Source: Bacteroidia bacterium
GTDB lineage: Bacteria > Bacteroidota > Bacteroidia > SpSt-205
DNA: 64,000 bases
Assembly: GCA_026414975.1 (NCBI GenBank)
Contig: JAOAHZ010000001.1
Coordinates: forward strand, 373,547-437,546
Direction: 5' to 3'
Part shown: piece after piece, positions 45,601 through 53,304 of the stretch
Layout: each line of letters begins with the position of its first letter
How positions within the stretch are numbered: the stretch's first letter is position 1
The notes under the pieces: model-generated
The model's database searches: none
Seen by the model: only the letters and a program-made list of their open reading frames with translations
What the model was told of the DNA's origin: nothing
Program-made: the position numbers and the translations under genes

Positions 45601-47463
45601 TCAGCTTTTCCACCGAAGACGCCAATCAGGTAAAACTTCCAGCCTACCTTCGGCAAGGAAAGCCTCCAAGAGGAGATCACCTTTTTGAGGGAAGAGCCTT
45701 TGAAGAGCGGTTTTGAGTTCGTGGGGGAAGCGGGGGTGCTTAGCTGCCTCGGCGAGCCAGGCGGCTGCAGCCGCTTTTTCATCAGAAGTAGGATTCTTAG
45801 CGTTATAGTAGCCTTGACACACGTCGCAGTGTCCACAGGGCTGCACTTCTTCTTCAAAGTACCTTAGGAGATACTGAGCTCGGCATATCTCTTGCTGCCG
45901 ATAGTATCCCAACATGAATCGAGCTCTAAGCTGGGCTTGTCGCTGGAGAATTTGGTATTTGTATCGGAGAGCTTGCCATTGAGTTGGAGAGGGGGGGTCA
46001 TGAAGGGTGATTTCTCCAGTCTGCTCCATAAGAGCATTATGATATAGCCAGCCTCGATGCCGAAGAGCCTCTAATGAGTCATATAGCTTAGCGTACGGTA
46101 CTTTGAGTTGATAGGCCCAGTCGGCCATGTCTGCATAAACTCCTTCGTTGAAGAGAGCCGCTCCTCCTAACCGGGCTATCCATCGCTCTATCTCCGAAGG
46201 TGTATCCTGCCAGCGGGTGGGCGGAACTAAACTGCGCAGATAACTGCGGGTGTCATCACTCTCTCGGTAAGAGAGCAGTTCCTCTTGGCTAAGGAGATGC
46301 AAAGCTCGACGCAATGCGTACGGGGTAGCCCCTATACGCTGTGCTAAATCTGTAAGAGAGCCTCTTACAGGGGATCCCCATTGCCGAAGCATCTCATATA
46401 AGCGCAGCAGGAGCTCATAGGAGGGGTATTTCTCTTGTAGTCGATGCCAGAGATCCTCCGCATCTCTCGGAGCAAATAAAGTAATAGCATAGGCCAACTC
46501 CCCATCTCGTCCAGCTCGTCCTATTTCCTGAAAGTAGGCTTCCGGTTCGGCTGCAAGGTCATAGTGAATCACAAAACGGGTGTTAGGTTTATCTATGCCC
46601 ATCCCAAAGGCGGTCGTTGCTACGATAATCCGTACCTTCTCACGGATCCAGGCTTCTTGTACTTGGGATCTGAGAACGTTTGGCATTCCAGCGTGATACG
46701 CCGCTGCCGAAAAACCCTGTTGCTTCAGCTTTTCAGCAACCTGTACGCTGGCCCGGCGCGAACCTACATATACGATTCCCGAACCTGATAGCTTCTTTAG
46801 ACTCTGCACGAGTCTTTTATCTTTGTCCATGTCGTGTACGACAGCATAGTAGAAGTTCTCTCGATTAAAGGGCTGCTTGATAGTGATAGGATTATTGAGC
46901 CTGAGGTAGGTGATGATGTCCCGTTGGACTTGGGGGGTAGCTGTGGCTGTGAGGGCTATCCACTGAGCTTGGGGAACATGGGGACGCAGTTCCCCTAATC
47001 GCAAGTAGGAGGCTCTAAAATCGTGTCCCCACTGGCTTATGCAGTGGGCTTCATCCACTGCGATGAGGCGTATAGGGAGTGCAGATAGCTTCTCTATGAA
47101 GGAGGGGGCAATGAGCCGCTCAGGCGCTACATAAAGAAAGCTCAGTTCCCCTGTTTGGGCTTCAGAGAAGACCCTTTCTTTCAGAGAGGAGGGTAAGGTG
47201 CTGTCAATCGCAGCAGCGGGAATTCCCCGTCGAACCAGACCTTCCACTTGGTCTCGCATGAGGGCAATCAAAGGGGATATCACGAGCGTAAGACCACCTA
47301 AGACGAGCCCTGGTACTTGATAGCAGAGGGATTTACCTCCGCCAGTAGGCAGAAGAGCTAATACTTCACGTCCAGCCAGAACCCCTTCTATTACTGCTGC
47401 TTGCGACGGACGAAAGTCTGAATAGCCCCAGTACTGTTTCAGAACCGCTTTCGCCCGCTCCAT
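45601..47463 (-). CDS. recQ: RecQ-family DNA helicase without HRDC
   Basis: A 3'-5' DNA helicase for recombination and repair. Helicase motifs are LLPTGGGKSLCYQVPG (Walker A), AVDEAHCISQWGHDFR (DEAH box and aromatic loop), VYVGSRRASVQVAEKL, and HYDLAAEPEAYFQEIGRAGRDG. A helix-turn-helix-like segment follows at about 370-410. Unlike E. coli RecQ, the zinc cysteines (EICRAQYLL, CGHCDVC) are close to residues 520-560. No HRDC domain is visible in the 620 residues, which is usual for this RecQ subgroup. TATTTTTG ends 4 bases before the ATG. Confidence 0.93.
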   Translation of the reverse strand: MERAKAVLKQYWGYSDFRPSQAAVIEGVLAGREVLALLPTGGGKSLCYQVPGLVLGGLTLVISPLIALMRDQVEGLVRRGIPAAAIDSTLPSSLKERVFSEAQTGELSFLYVAPERLIAPSFIEKLSALPIRLIAVDEAHCISQWGHDFRASYLRLGELRPHVPQAQWIALTATATPQVQRDIITYLRLNNPITIKQPFNRENFYYAVVHDMDKDKRLVQSLKKLSGSGIVYVGSRRASVQVAEKLKQQGFSAAAYHAGMPNVLRSQVQEAWIREKVRIIVATTAFGMGIDKPNTRFVIHYDLAAEPEAYFQEIGRAGRDGELAYAITLFAPRDAEDLWHRLQEKYPSYELLLRLYEMLRQWGSPVRGSLTDLAQRIGATPYALRRALHLLSQEELLSYRESDDTRSYLRSLVPPTRWQDTPSEIERWIARLGGAALFNEGVYADMADWAYQLKVPYAKLYDSLEALRHRGWLYHNALMEQTGEITLHDPPSPTQWQALRYKYQILQRQAQLRARFMLGYYRQQEICRAQYLLRYFEEEVQPCGHCDVCQGYYNAKNPTSDEKAAAAAWLAEAAKHPRFPHELKTALQRLFPQKGDLLLEAFLAEGRLEVLPDWRLRWKS

Positions 47464-47467
47464 TAGA

Positions 47468-47475
47468 CAAAAATA
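47468..47475 (-). promoter_or_regulatory. -7 promoter box TATTTTTG for recQ
   Basis: Exact TAnnTTTG match on the minus strand, 4 bases from the recQ ATG at 47463. The gap up to the M1 peptidase promoter holds nothing else recognised. Confidence 0.6.
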
Positions 47476-47585
47476 CTTATGTTGCGTTGAGATAGCGTAG
47501 CTTCAACCCCGATAGCCAATCCGATTCCCAACACCTGCACGCCTCATGGTAGAGGCTATGAGTGCAAGCATTGCTTGACAAAGGC

Positions 47586-47615
47586 TTGGCCCATATGGAG
47601 GGTGTGCTATATTTG
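47586..47615 (+). promoter_or_regulatory. promoter TTG-19-TATATTTG for the M1 peptidase
   Basis: TTG at 47586-47588, 19 bases, TATATTTG at 47608-47615, then 4 bases to ATG 47620. One of the best full promoters in the window. Confidence 0.72.
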
Positions 47616-47619
47616 CTGA

Positions 47620-49887
47620 ATGGGTCCGAAGGTTGGATGGCTATCATTCTCGCTTCTGTGGGCGCAAGCGCCAGTGGTATTGGGCTATGACCTATGGTTG
47701 GACTCAATAAATTTTACGACGAAGCAGTGGGTCTGGCGAGCTGGCGTAGTTATACAGCCTCAGAACACCTCCATACTCTCTTTGACTCTTCAAGGCTATT
47801 CGGTGGATTCAGTTAAGCTTGGTGGGGCTCATCTGGCCTTTACCTACAATGACAGCCTGCTTCAGATTACGCTACCTGCCGTTTTGAGTAGCCCTGAAAC
47901 GGTGGTGGTATTCTATCAGGGTCAAGGGCTTGCGGATCCCACGGGGCGTGGAGGGGTCTACTGGGGCGCTAATACAGTTGCTAATGTAGGTGTTTCCTTT
48001 GCGTATGTCCCACATAGTTTTGGACGTGCTTGGCATCCCTGTGTGGATACATTTGGGCATAAAGCGTTGTATAAGTTCCATCTCCGCGTTCCAGAGCCGT
48101 TAGCTGGCACAGCGAACGGCCTGTTAGATAGCATCACCCCAGCGGGTGTAGGCTGGAAAAGATGGCACTGGCATGTACCTCACCTTCTACCGGCTTATTT
48201 AGCTGGGGTCGCTATAGGTCCCTATGTGGCAGCACCCGATACATTTATTCGAGCGCCGGGTGACACTATACTCATCCAATACTGGCTACGGCGGGCAGAT
48301 AGTGCGGGGGTATATGTAACCTTTCAGCGCCTCAAAGATCTCTTGAGGGATTGGGAGAGACGATTTGGTCCCTATCCGCATCGGCGCATAGGTTATGTCG
48401 CCACGAGCGTGAGCAACCTGGCTATGGAACACTCCACGCATATTGTGTACCCCGAGATTATTATCGCTAATACCAATGCGTATGACTGGCTTTGGGCGCA
48501 TGAGCTGGCTCACGAATGGTTTGGCAACTCCGTAACCGGGAGCTCTGAGGCTCAGATATTTCTAAAGGAAGGCTTCGCCACACACGCCGAAGCCCTTTTT
48601 TACGAACGCTTCAGCGGCAAGGGGGCCTATTACGATTACATCAGGGGCTTTTTAGAGCGGACCTTACGACTGCTGCGCTGGGAAGAAGGGCTTTTTCCTC
48701 TTTCAGCTATACCTGCAGAGCATACTTACGGTATTGCTACGTATCAGAAGGGCGCCACTGTTCTAAATACGCTAAGACATCAACTGGGAGATAGTTTGTA
48801 TTTCCGGGGACTGCGTTCCTACACTAGCCGCTACCGACAGGGTCTGGTTACTTTGGATAGTCTTCTGAGGGTGCTTGAGGATAGCACAGGGGTGGCTCTG
48901 GGGGACTTTTTTGATGATTGGCTGAGTCAGCCTGGAGAGGTTCATTTCCGCATAGACTCTTTCGGCAGGCAGGGCAATGATAGCGTATGGATAGCTTGGA
49001 GGATGAGCTTGCGTGACAAACCCAGTTATCGAACTCGGACACGCCTTACGGTATATCTAAGGGGTGACCATGCGGGAGATACCTTGTATGCGCAGTTTTT
49101 CACCGATGGCACTATGCAGGGGCGCAGTGTAGTGGCCTGTCCTTTTATACCTCGGGTCGCTATTCTCAACCCGAATGGAGAAGTATCAGATGCTTCCACG
49201 CACGGCAAGCGCTGGCTTAAGAACACGGGTAATGTCTCGTTTCCCCAGACTTATATCGTCCTTCGTCCTGTAGGGCTGCCAGCCGGGGATTCAGTTTGGG
49301 TGCATGTTGCGCTAAACTGGGTAGGGGCCTATGATCCAGGGGGACTCCCTCTGTCATCGGTTCGTTATTTCCAGATAGATGGGGTATGGGACCGTGCTTT
49401 GGCTATGCGGGGGCTTTTCACCTACAACGGAAGCAACACAGGTACTGGAGCTTATTTGGACATGCCCTGGTTAAACTTTCCTGAAGATTCCTTAGCGCTG
49501 TTTTGGCGTCCTCATGCTGGAGAAAGCTGGCGAGAATGGCCTTTCTATACCGTAGAGGCAGGGAATAGCCTTGCGGACGGGCGCGGGCGCCTCGTCGCTG
49601 ATTCTCTCCTACCCGGTGAATACGCTTTTGGAAGGAAATCCGCCCTCTCCACGACGATAATCGCATCAGAGCCTTCGTCGCTCTGGCAGGCTTGGGGGAC
49701 TAACGGGCTTTTATATCTCTATAACCGCGGCTTATCAGGCGGCACCTATGCTATCTATGATTTGCTTGGACGCTCGTATGGACGGGGCTATTTGGCTCCT
49801 CAGGAGCAGGTATATTTTCATCTATCCCCCGGGCTATATGTAGTTCAGACGCCCGAAGGCGGAAAAAAGGTATTGGTTTTCCCCTAA
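47620..49887 (+). CDS. secreted M1-family metallopeptidase with T9SS type A sorting domain
   Basis: A 755-residue zinc aminopeptidase-like protein. After a short signal peptide come the M1 N-terminal beta domain and the catalytic domain with HELAH at residues 294-298 and the third ligand Glu317 (18 residues after the second His). The exopeptidase motif that is GxMEN in most M1 enzymes reads LAMEH here. Beta-rich domains follow, and the last 70 residues are a T9SS type A tail (GLSGGTYAIYDLLGRSYGRG, SPGLYVVQTPEGGKKVLVF). It should be secreted and used to degrade peptides outside the cell. Confidence 0.88.
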   Translation: MGPKVGWLSFSLLWAQAPVVLGYDLWLDSINFTTKQWVWRAGVVIQPQNTSILSLTLQGYSVDSVKLGGAHLAFTYNDSLLQITLPAVLSSPETVVVFYQGQGLADPTGRGGVYWGANTVANVGVSFAYVPHSFGRAWHPCVDTFGHKALYKFHLRVPEPLAGTANGLLDSITPAGVGWKRWHWHVPHLLPAYLAGVAIGPYVAAPDTFIRAPGDTILIQYWLRRADSAGVYVTFQRLKDLLRDWERRFGPYPHRRIGYVATSVSNLAMEHSTHIVYPEIIIANTNAYDWLWAHELAHEWFGNSVTGSSEAQIFLKEGFATHAEALFYERFSGKGAYYDYIRGFLERTLRLLRWEEGLFPLSAIPAEHTYGIATYQKGATVLNTLRHQLGDSLYFRGLRSYTSRYRQGLVTLDSLLRVLEDSTGVALGDFFDDWLSQPGEVHFRIDSFGRQGNDSVWIAWRMSLRDKPSYRTRTRLTVYLRGDHAGDTLYAQFFTDGTMQGRSVVACPFIPRVAILNPNGEVSDASTHGKRWLKNTGNVSFPQTYIVLRPVGLPAGDSVWVHVALNWVGAYDPGGLPLSSVRYFQIDGVWDRALAMRGLFTYNGSNTGTGAYLDMPWLNFPEDSLALFWRPHAGESWREWPFYTVEAGNSLADGRGRLVADSLLPGEYAFGRKSALSTTIIASEPSSLWQAWGTNGLLYLYNRGLSGGTYAIYDLLGRSYGRGYLAPQEQVYFHLSPGLYVVQTPEGGKKVLVFP

Positions 49888-49891
49888 TCCG

Positions 49892-49899
49892 TATCTTTG
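49892..49899 (+). promoter_or_regulatory. -7 promoter box TATCTTTG
   Basis: Exact match ending 3 bases before ATG 49903; a TTG lies 16 bases upstream. Confidence 0.6.
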
Positions 49900-49902
49900 A
49901 CC

Positions 49903-50925
49903 ATGGTATTCTCCTTCCTGCGACGGCAGTTCATAGATATCATTGAATGGGTAGATGAAACCCGTGATACCCTCATCTGGAAGTTTCCTGATGAAGACCG
50001 AGAGATCAAGATGGGAGCTCAGCTCACGGTACGGGAATCTCAAGTGGCTATTCTCGTCAATGAGGGTAAGATCGCCGATGTATATGGCCCCGGACGACAT
50101 GAGCTGACGACTCGAAACATGCCTATTCTCACAAACCTTCGAGGGTGGAAGTACGGCTTTGAGTCGCCCTTCAAGGTGGATGTGTATTTCGTAAGCATGC
50201 GAGAGTTTCAAAATTTGCGCTGGGGGACTCAACAACCGGTTATGGTAGAGGACCCTGACCTAAGCCTGGTTCCCTTGCGAGCTTTTGGGACTTTTGCCAT
50301 GAGGGTTCGAGACGCGGCTACCTTCTTCCGAGAGTTTGCGGGGACAGACCCCGTTGTTACGATAGAGGAATTTTTAGAGGGCGGTTTCCGTAGCTTAGTA
50401 GTTACCCACTTTTCCCATGCCCTTAAGCGTTCGGGGCGTAGCCTGGCTGAGATTAATGCCCAAGCGAACCAGCTTGGCGATACGCTGTTGCCGCTTCTTC
50501 AGCCAGAGTTCCAGCGGTTGGGGGTAGAGCTGACGCGGTTTCTCGTAGAGAGTGTTACTCTCCCCGAAGACATACAAAAGCAGCTTGTGGAGCAGGATAT
50601 GGAGCTGAGGCGGCTGCGGCGTAAGGTTGGTCTCTCTCAAGAAGTGGGAGACATGAATAAGTTTCTCCAGTTTCAAGCTGGACAAGCGATGGAGAAAGCT
50701 GATGCGGGTGGAGCGGGATTGGCTCGTTCGGCGTTGGAGCTGAGTCTTGGCATGCAGATGGCTCAGCAGATGCAACAGGGAAATGCTCCTTCTACTAAAG
50801 CCTCAGCCGAAGAGCGAGCTCAGATTCTCCAGACTCTGAAAGAGCTTGCTGAACTCAAGAGCGCTGGTGTTCTCACTGAAGAGGAGTTTGAGTCTAAAAA
50901 GAAGGAGCTTCTGGCGCGTCTTTAA
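49903..50925 (+). CDS. SPFH-domain protein with C-terminal SHOCT motif
   Basis: A 340-residue YdjI-type SPFH protein. An N-terminal SPFH/band-7 domain (about 25-230; GAQLTVRESQVAILVNEGKI, VYGPGRHELTTRNMPIL) is followed by a glutamine- and methionine-rich linker and a SHOCT helix pair (ILQTLKELAELKSAGVLTEEEFE). No membrane helix is visible, so it may associate with membranes peripherally. The family is linked to membrane-microdomain and stress roles, but its function here is unknown. Its stop overlaps the kinase start by one base. Confidence 0.82.
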   Translation: MVFSFLRRQFIDIIEWVDETRDTLIWKFPDEDREIKMGAQLTVRESQVAILVNEGKIADVYGPGRHELTTRNMPILTNLRGWKYGFESPFKVDVYFVSMREFQNLRWGTQQPVMVEDPDLSLVPLRAFGTFAMRVRDAATFFREFAGTDPVVTIEEFLEGGFRSLVVTHFSHALKRSGRSLAEINAQANQLGDTLLPLLQPEFQRLGVELTRFLVESVTLPEDIQKQLVEQDMELRRLRRKVGLSQEVGDMNKFLQFQAGQAMEKADAGGAGLARSALELSLGMQMAQQMQQGNAPSTKASAEERAQILQTLKELAELKSAGVLTEEEFESKKKELLARL

Positions 50926-51791
50926 TGGTTGAGCTGCTCGGCGCTGTCATAGGTTTAGCGGGGGCGAGCTGGGGTCTATACCAATATAGGCAGTGCCAAC
51001 GCATCCAAAAAACGCTCCGCAGCCTTCTGGGTTCTGAAGCATGGGAGACAGCGCTACGAGCTCTCCTCCATCGGGTCAAGGTACATGAAGAATCCGCCCA
51101 AGCCCAGCACGCCTTTCTTGCTGAAGTCTCACACGAGCTCAAGACCCCCCTAAACATTTTGCTCGGCTATTTAGATACCCTTGTGCAAGGTGCTTGGAGA
51201 GATGAGAAAGTCGCTCCCTCCTTCTTAGAGAAATCTTTAGCCCAAGTCTACCGAATGAACTCTCTGGTACAAGACATTTTACTTTTGGCTCAGATAGAAA
51301 GCGGGGGGTGGCTCATCCAGCCCGAAGCCACGCCGTTGTATCCGCTCTTAGAAGAAGTCTGGTCTGAACTGGAGCCTCTTGCTCGTCGCAAGAGCATCAC
51401 GCTTCGCAAGCCTTCCTTAGAAGTGCAGGACCTATCCGTGGAAGCGGATCCCTTCGCTCTGCGCAAGGTATTCAAAAACCTTTTAGAAAATGCTATTCAA
51501 TACAGTCCAGAGGGGAGCACCGTTACGGTTTCTTGGGAACTCACCCTTGACAAAAAACGCGTCAAGATTTCTGTACAGGATGAAGGGATCGGCATTCCAG
51601 AAGAGCACCTATCTCGCATATTTGATCGATTTTATCGGGTGGATAAGAGCCGCTCTCGCCAGAGTGGCGGCACAGGCTTGGGGCTCTCTATTGTAAAAGA
51701 ACTCATAGATGCCCACGGAGCGTCTATATCGGTCCGCAGCCGAGTAGGTTCGGGTACAACCTTTACCTTTGCTCTGCCTGCATGCGCATGA
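50925..51791 (+). CDS. orphan membrane histidine kinase (PhoR-like)
   Basis: A 288-residue kinase with one N-terminal hydrophobic helix (VELLGAVIGLAGASWGLYQY), no recognisable sensor domain, a HisKA domain with the phospho-acceptor His70 in EVSHELKTPLN, and a complete ATPase domain (FKNLLENAIQYSPEG, VQDEGIGIPEEHL, GGTGLGLSIVKEL). It probably responds to the SPFH protein or membrane state, given the coupling. No response regulator is encoded nearby. Confidence 0.92.
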   Translation: MVELLGAVIGLAGASWGLYQYRQCQRIQKTLRSLLGSEAWETALRALLHRVKVHEESAQAQHAFLAEVSHELKTPLNILLGYLDTLVQGAWRDEKVAPSFLEKSLAQVYRMNSLVQDILLLAQIESGGWLIQPEATPLYPLLEEVWSELEPLARRKSITLRKPSLEVQDLSVEADPFALRKVFKNLLENAIQYSPEGSTVTVSWELTLDKKRVKISVQDEGIGIPEEHLSRIFDRFYRVDKSRSRQSGGTGLGLSIVKELIDAHGASISVRSRVGSGTTFTFALPACA

Positions 51792-51811
51792 TTTTTGTAG
51801 GTGTTGAAAGG

Positions 51812-52186
51812 ATGATTGTGAGGTGGATATGGCTAGGGGCATTAGTTTGGGCTCAAGCCCCACGGCTAAGGGTGCAGCCGGTTGAGCAGAGTTTTGGGCG
51901 TGTCTCTCAAGGCACCCTCGTCAAAGCGCGTTTCACCCTCCTCAACGAAGGGAAAGCCCCTCTCCAGATTCAGGATATCAAGCCCAGCTGTAGCTGCTCT
52001 ATTCTGTCTTGGGAACGACGCAACCTTGCTCCCGGAGATTCTATTCAGGTAGAGGTATCTTTCAATACCGCTGGGAAAGTAGGACGTCAGCGGAAGAGTT
52101 TCTCAGTCCTCAGCAACGCCGACAATTCTCCCACTCTCTTTTATCTGTCAGGAGAAGTGGAGGCAGGCACCCTGTATGAAGACTGA
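51812..52186 (+). CDS. DUF1573 exported protein
   Basis: A 124-residue protein with a signal peptide (MIVRWIWLGALVWAQ) and a single DUF1573 immunoglobulin-like domain (GKAPLQIQDIKPSCSCSIL, RRNLAPGDSIQVEVSFNTAG). The CSC motif is typical of the family, which is widespread in Bacteroidota envelopes with unknown function. ATG 51782, inside the kinase gene, is an alternative start. Confidence 0.85.
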   Translation: MIVRWIWLGALVWAQAPRLRVQPVEQSFGRVSQGTLVKARFTLLNEGKAPLQIQDIKPSCSCSILSWERRNLAPGDSIQVEVSFNTAGKVGRQRKSFSVLSNADNSPTLFYLSGEVEAGTLYED

Positions 52187-52193
52187 AATCCCC

Positions 52194-52201
52194 TATCTTT
52201 G
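52194..52201 (+). promoter_or_regulatory. -7 promoter box TATCTTTG for infC
   Basis: Exact match, 8 bases before the GTG start at 52210. Confidence 0.6.
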
Positions 52202-52209
52202 CCTAAGCG

Positions 52210-52764
52210 GTGAGTAAAGAGGTAAACTACCGTATTAATCGCGAGATCACAGCTCCAGAGGTGCGTGTGGTTGGCTTGGAACCGGCGGAACTTAATGGCA
52301 TCTACCCTTTAGAGCAGGCTCTACGCATGGCTGAAGAGCGAGGAATGGACTTAGTGGAAATCGCCCCTCAGGCCACCCCTCCCGTTTGTCGCATCATAGA
52401 GTACTCTCGGCTGCGCTTTGAGCAAAAAAAGAAAGCCAAAGAAGCCAAGCAGAAGCTTCATCAAATAGAGGTCAAGGAAATCCGCTTTCGCCCACACACC
52501 GATGACCATGACCTTGCCTTCAAAGTGCGTCATGCTGAAAACTTTTTACAGGAGGGGAACAAGATCAAGGCAACCGTGTTCTTCCGCGGTCGGAGTATTG
52601 TACATCCGGAGTTTGGGGAGCGTTTGTTGAAGGAGTTTGCGGAGCGTCTGTCGCACTTAGCGAAGGTGGAGTCGGAGCCTCGGTTGGATGGGAAGAATAT
52701 GACGATGGTGCTGGCCCCCTTGAAAGTAGGAAAGCGTTCAACTGGCGGTAAATCGGAGGGATAA
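52210..52764 (+). CDS. infC: translation initiation factor IF-3
   Basis: Binds the 30S subunit and checks start-codon and tRNA fidelity. The N-terminal domain has YRINREITAPEVRVVG and LEQALRMAEERGMDLVEI, then the basic linker (EQKKKAKEAKQKLHQIEVKE), and the C-terminal domain with RPHTDDHDLAFKVRHAENFL. It has 184 residues. It starts with GTG, an uncommon start that recalls the atypical AUU of other infC genes. rpmI and rplT do not follow; instead nuoA converges on its 3' end. Confidence 0.95.
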   Translation: MSKEVNYRINREITAPEVRVVGLEPAELNGIYPLEQALRMAEERGMDLVEIAPQATPPVCRIIEYSRLRFEQKKKAKEAKQKLHQIEVKEIRFRPHTDDHDLAFKVRHAENFLQEGNKIKATVFFRGRSIVHPEFGERLLKEFAERLSHLAKVESEPRLDGKNMTMVLAPLKVGKRSTGGKSEG

Positions 52765-53152
52765 TCAGAGTCCTTTGTCTTCTCGGTGGCGTAAAGGCGA
52801 GCCATCCCTTTCGCAGAGCGTAAATATAAGCCGCTGCCAACGGCAGGATCAGGAGCAGCAACTCTATCCAAAAAACAGGAGCGGGAGTACTACGCTGTAT
52901 CCATACCCAAGGTAGGGCTAAAACGATTTCGGCCTCAAGTATGAGCAGAATGGCGCCAAGCCGAATGTAAGGCCATACGAAAGGAGTATAAGGAGACCCA
53001 ATGGGCTTCTCTCCACACTCATAAGGTTCGGCTGAGGGCGGGGTAGCGCTCTTTTTTCGCAGGAGACGACGCACCCATAGAGCAACTATGGCTACAACCC
53101 CTCCTATCCCCACGTAGAAGAGGAAAATCGCCAGTTCTATGGATTCATTCAT
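52565..53152 (-). CDS. nuoA: NADH-quinone oxidoreductase subunit A with unusual C-terminal tail
   Basis: Membrane subunit of complex I. Residues 1-120 carry three transmembrane helices and family motifs (SAEPYECGEKPIGSPYTPFV, LILEAEIVLALPWVW, AYIYALRKGWLA). The frame then continues for about 75 residues of Pro/Thr/Ser-rich sequence (SHPTEAPTPPSLSATDAPQ), the last 200 bases of it antisense to infC. Subunit A normally ends soon after the third helix. Either the tail is real, or a nearby stop has been lost. The start is at 53152, 11 bases after a TATCTTTG box. Confidence 0.85.
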   Translation of the reverse strand: MNESIELAIFLFYVGIGGVVAIVALWVRRLLRKKSATPPSAEPYECGEKPIGSPYTPFVWPYIRLGAILLILEAEIVLALPWVWIQRSTPAPVFWIELLLLILPLAAAYIYALRKGWLAFTPPRRQRTLIIPPIYRQLNAFLLSRGPAPSSYSSHPTEAPTPPSLSATDAPQTPSTNAPQTPDVQYSDRGRTRLP

Positions 53153-53163
53153 TCTGGAGGATG

Positions 53164-53171
53164 CAAAGATA
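53164..53171 (-). promoter_or_regulatory. -7 promoter box TATCTTTG for nuoA
   Basis: Exact match on the minus strand, 11 bases from the ATG at 53152. The 43-base palindrome begins 11 bases upstream of this box. Confidence 0.55.
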
Positions 53172-53182
53172 GTTTGTTGGTG

Positions 53183-53225
53183 GGAGGGGGTGCGCCAGCG
53201 CCTGAGGCGCTGGCGCACCCCCTCC
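53183..53225. repeat. 43-base perfect palindrome sharing a core with 26599-26641
   Basis: Two perfect 20-base arms (GGAGGGGGTGCGCCAGCGCC and complement) around a TGA loop, between the DECR-like gene and the nuoA promoter. Arm length, 3-base loop and the inner GCGCCAGCGCC core equal those of the element behind ahcY, while outer arm bases differ but stay complementary. Confidence 0.75.
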
Positions 53226-53304
53226 AAACCCTCCCCATGCATCGGCAGCGTAGTCAGCTATACCTGCTTTGAATGGGACATCCCCTAACCCGGCTTCACC
53301 CAAA

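Noticed and set aside
45552-45857. N-terminal extension of the barrel gene
   Set aside because: It precedes the signal peptide, covers the promoter and overlaps recQ coding sequence on the same strand in another frame.
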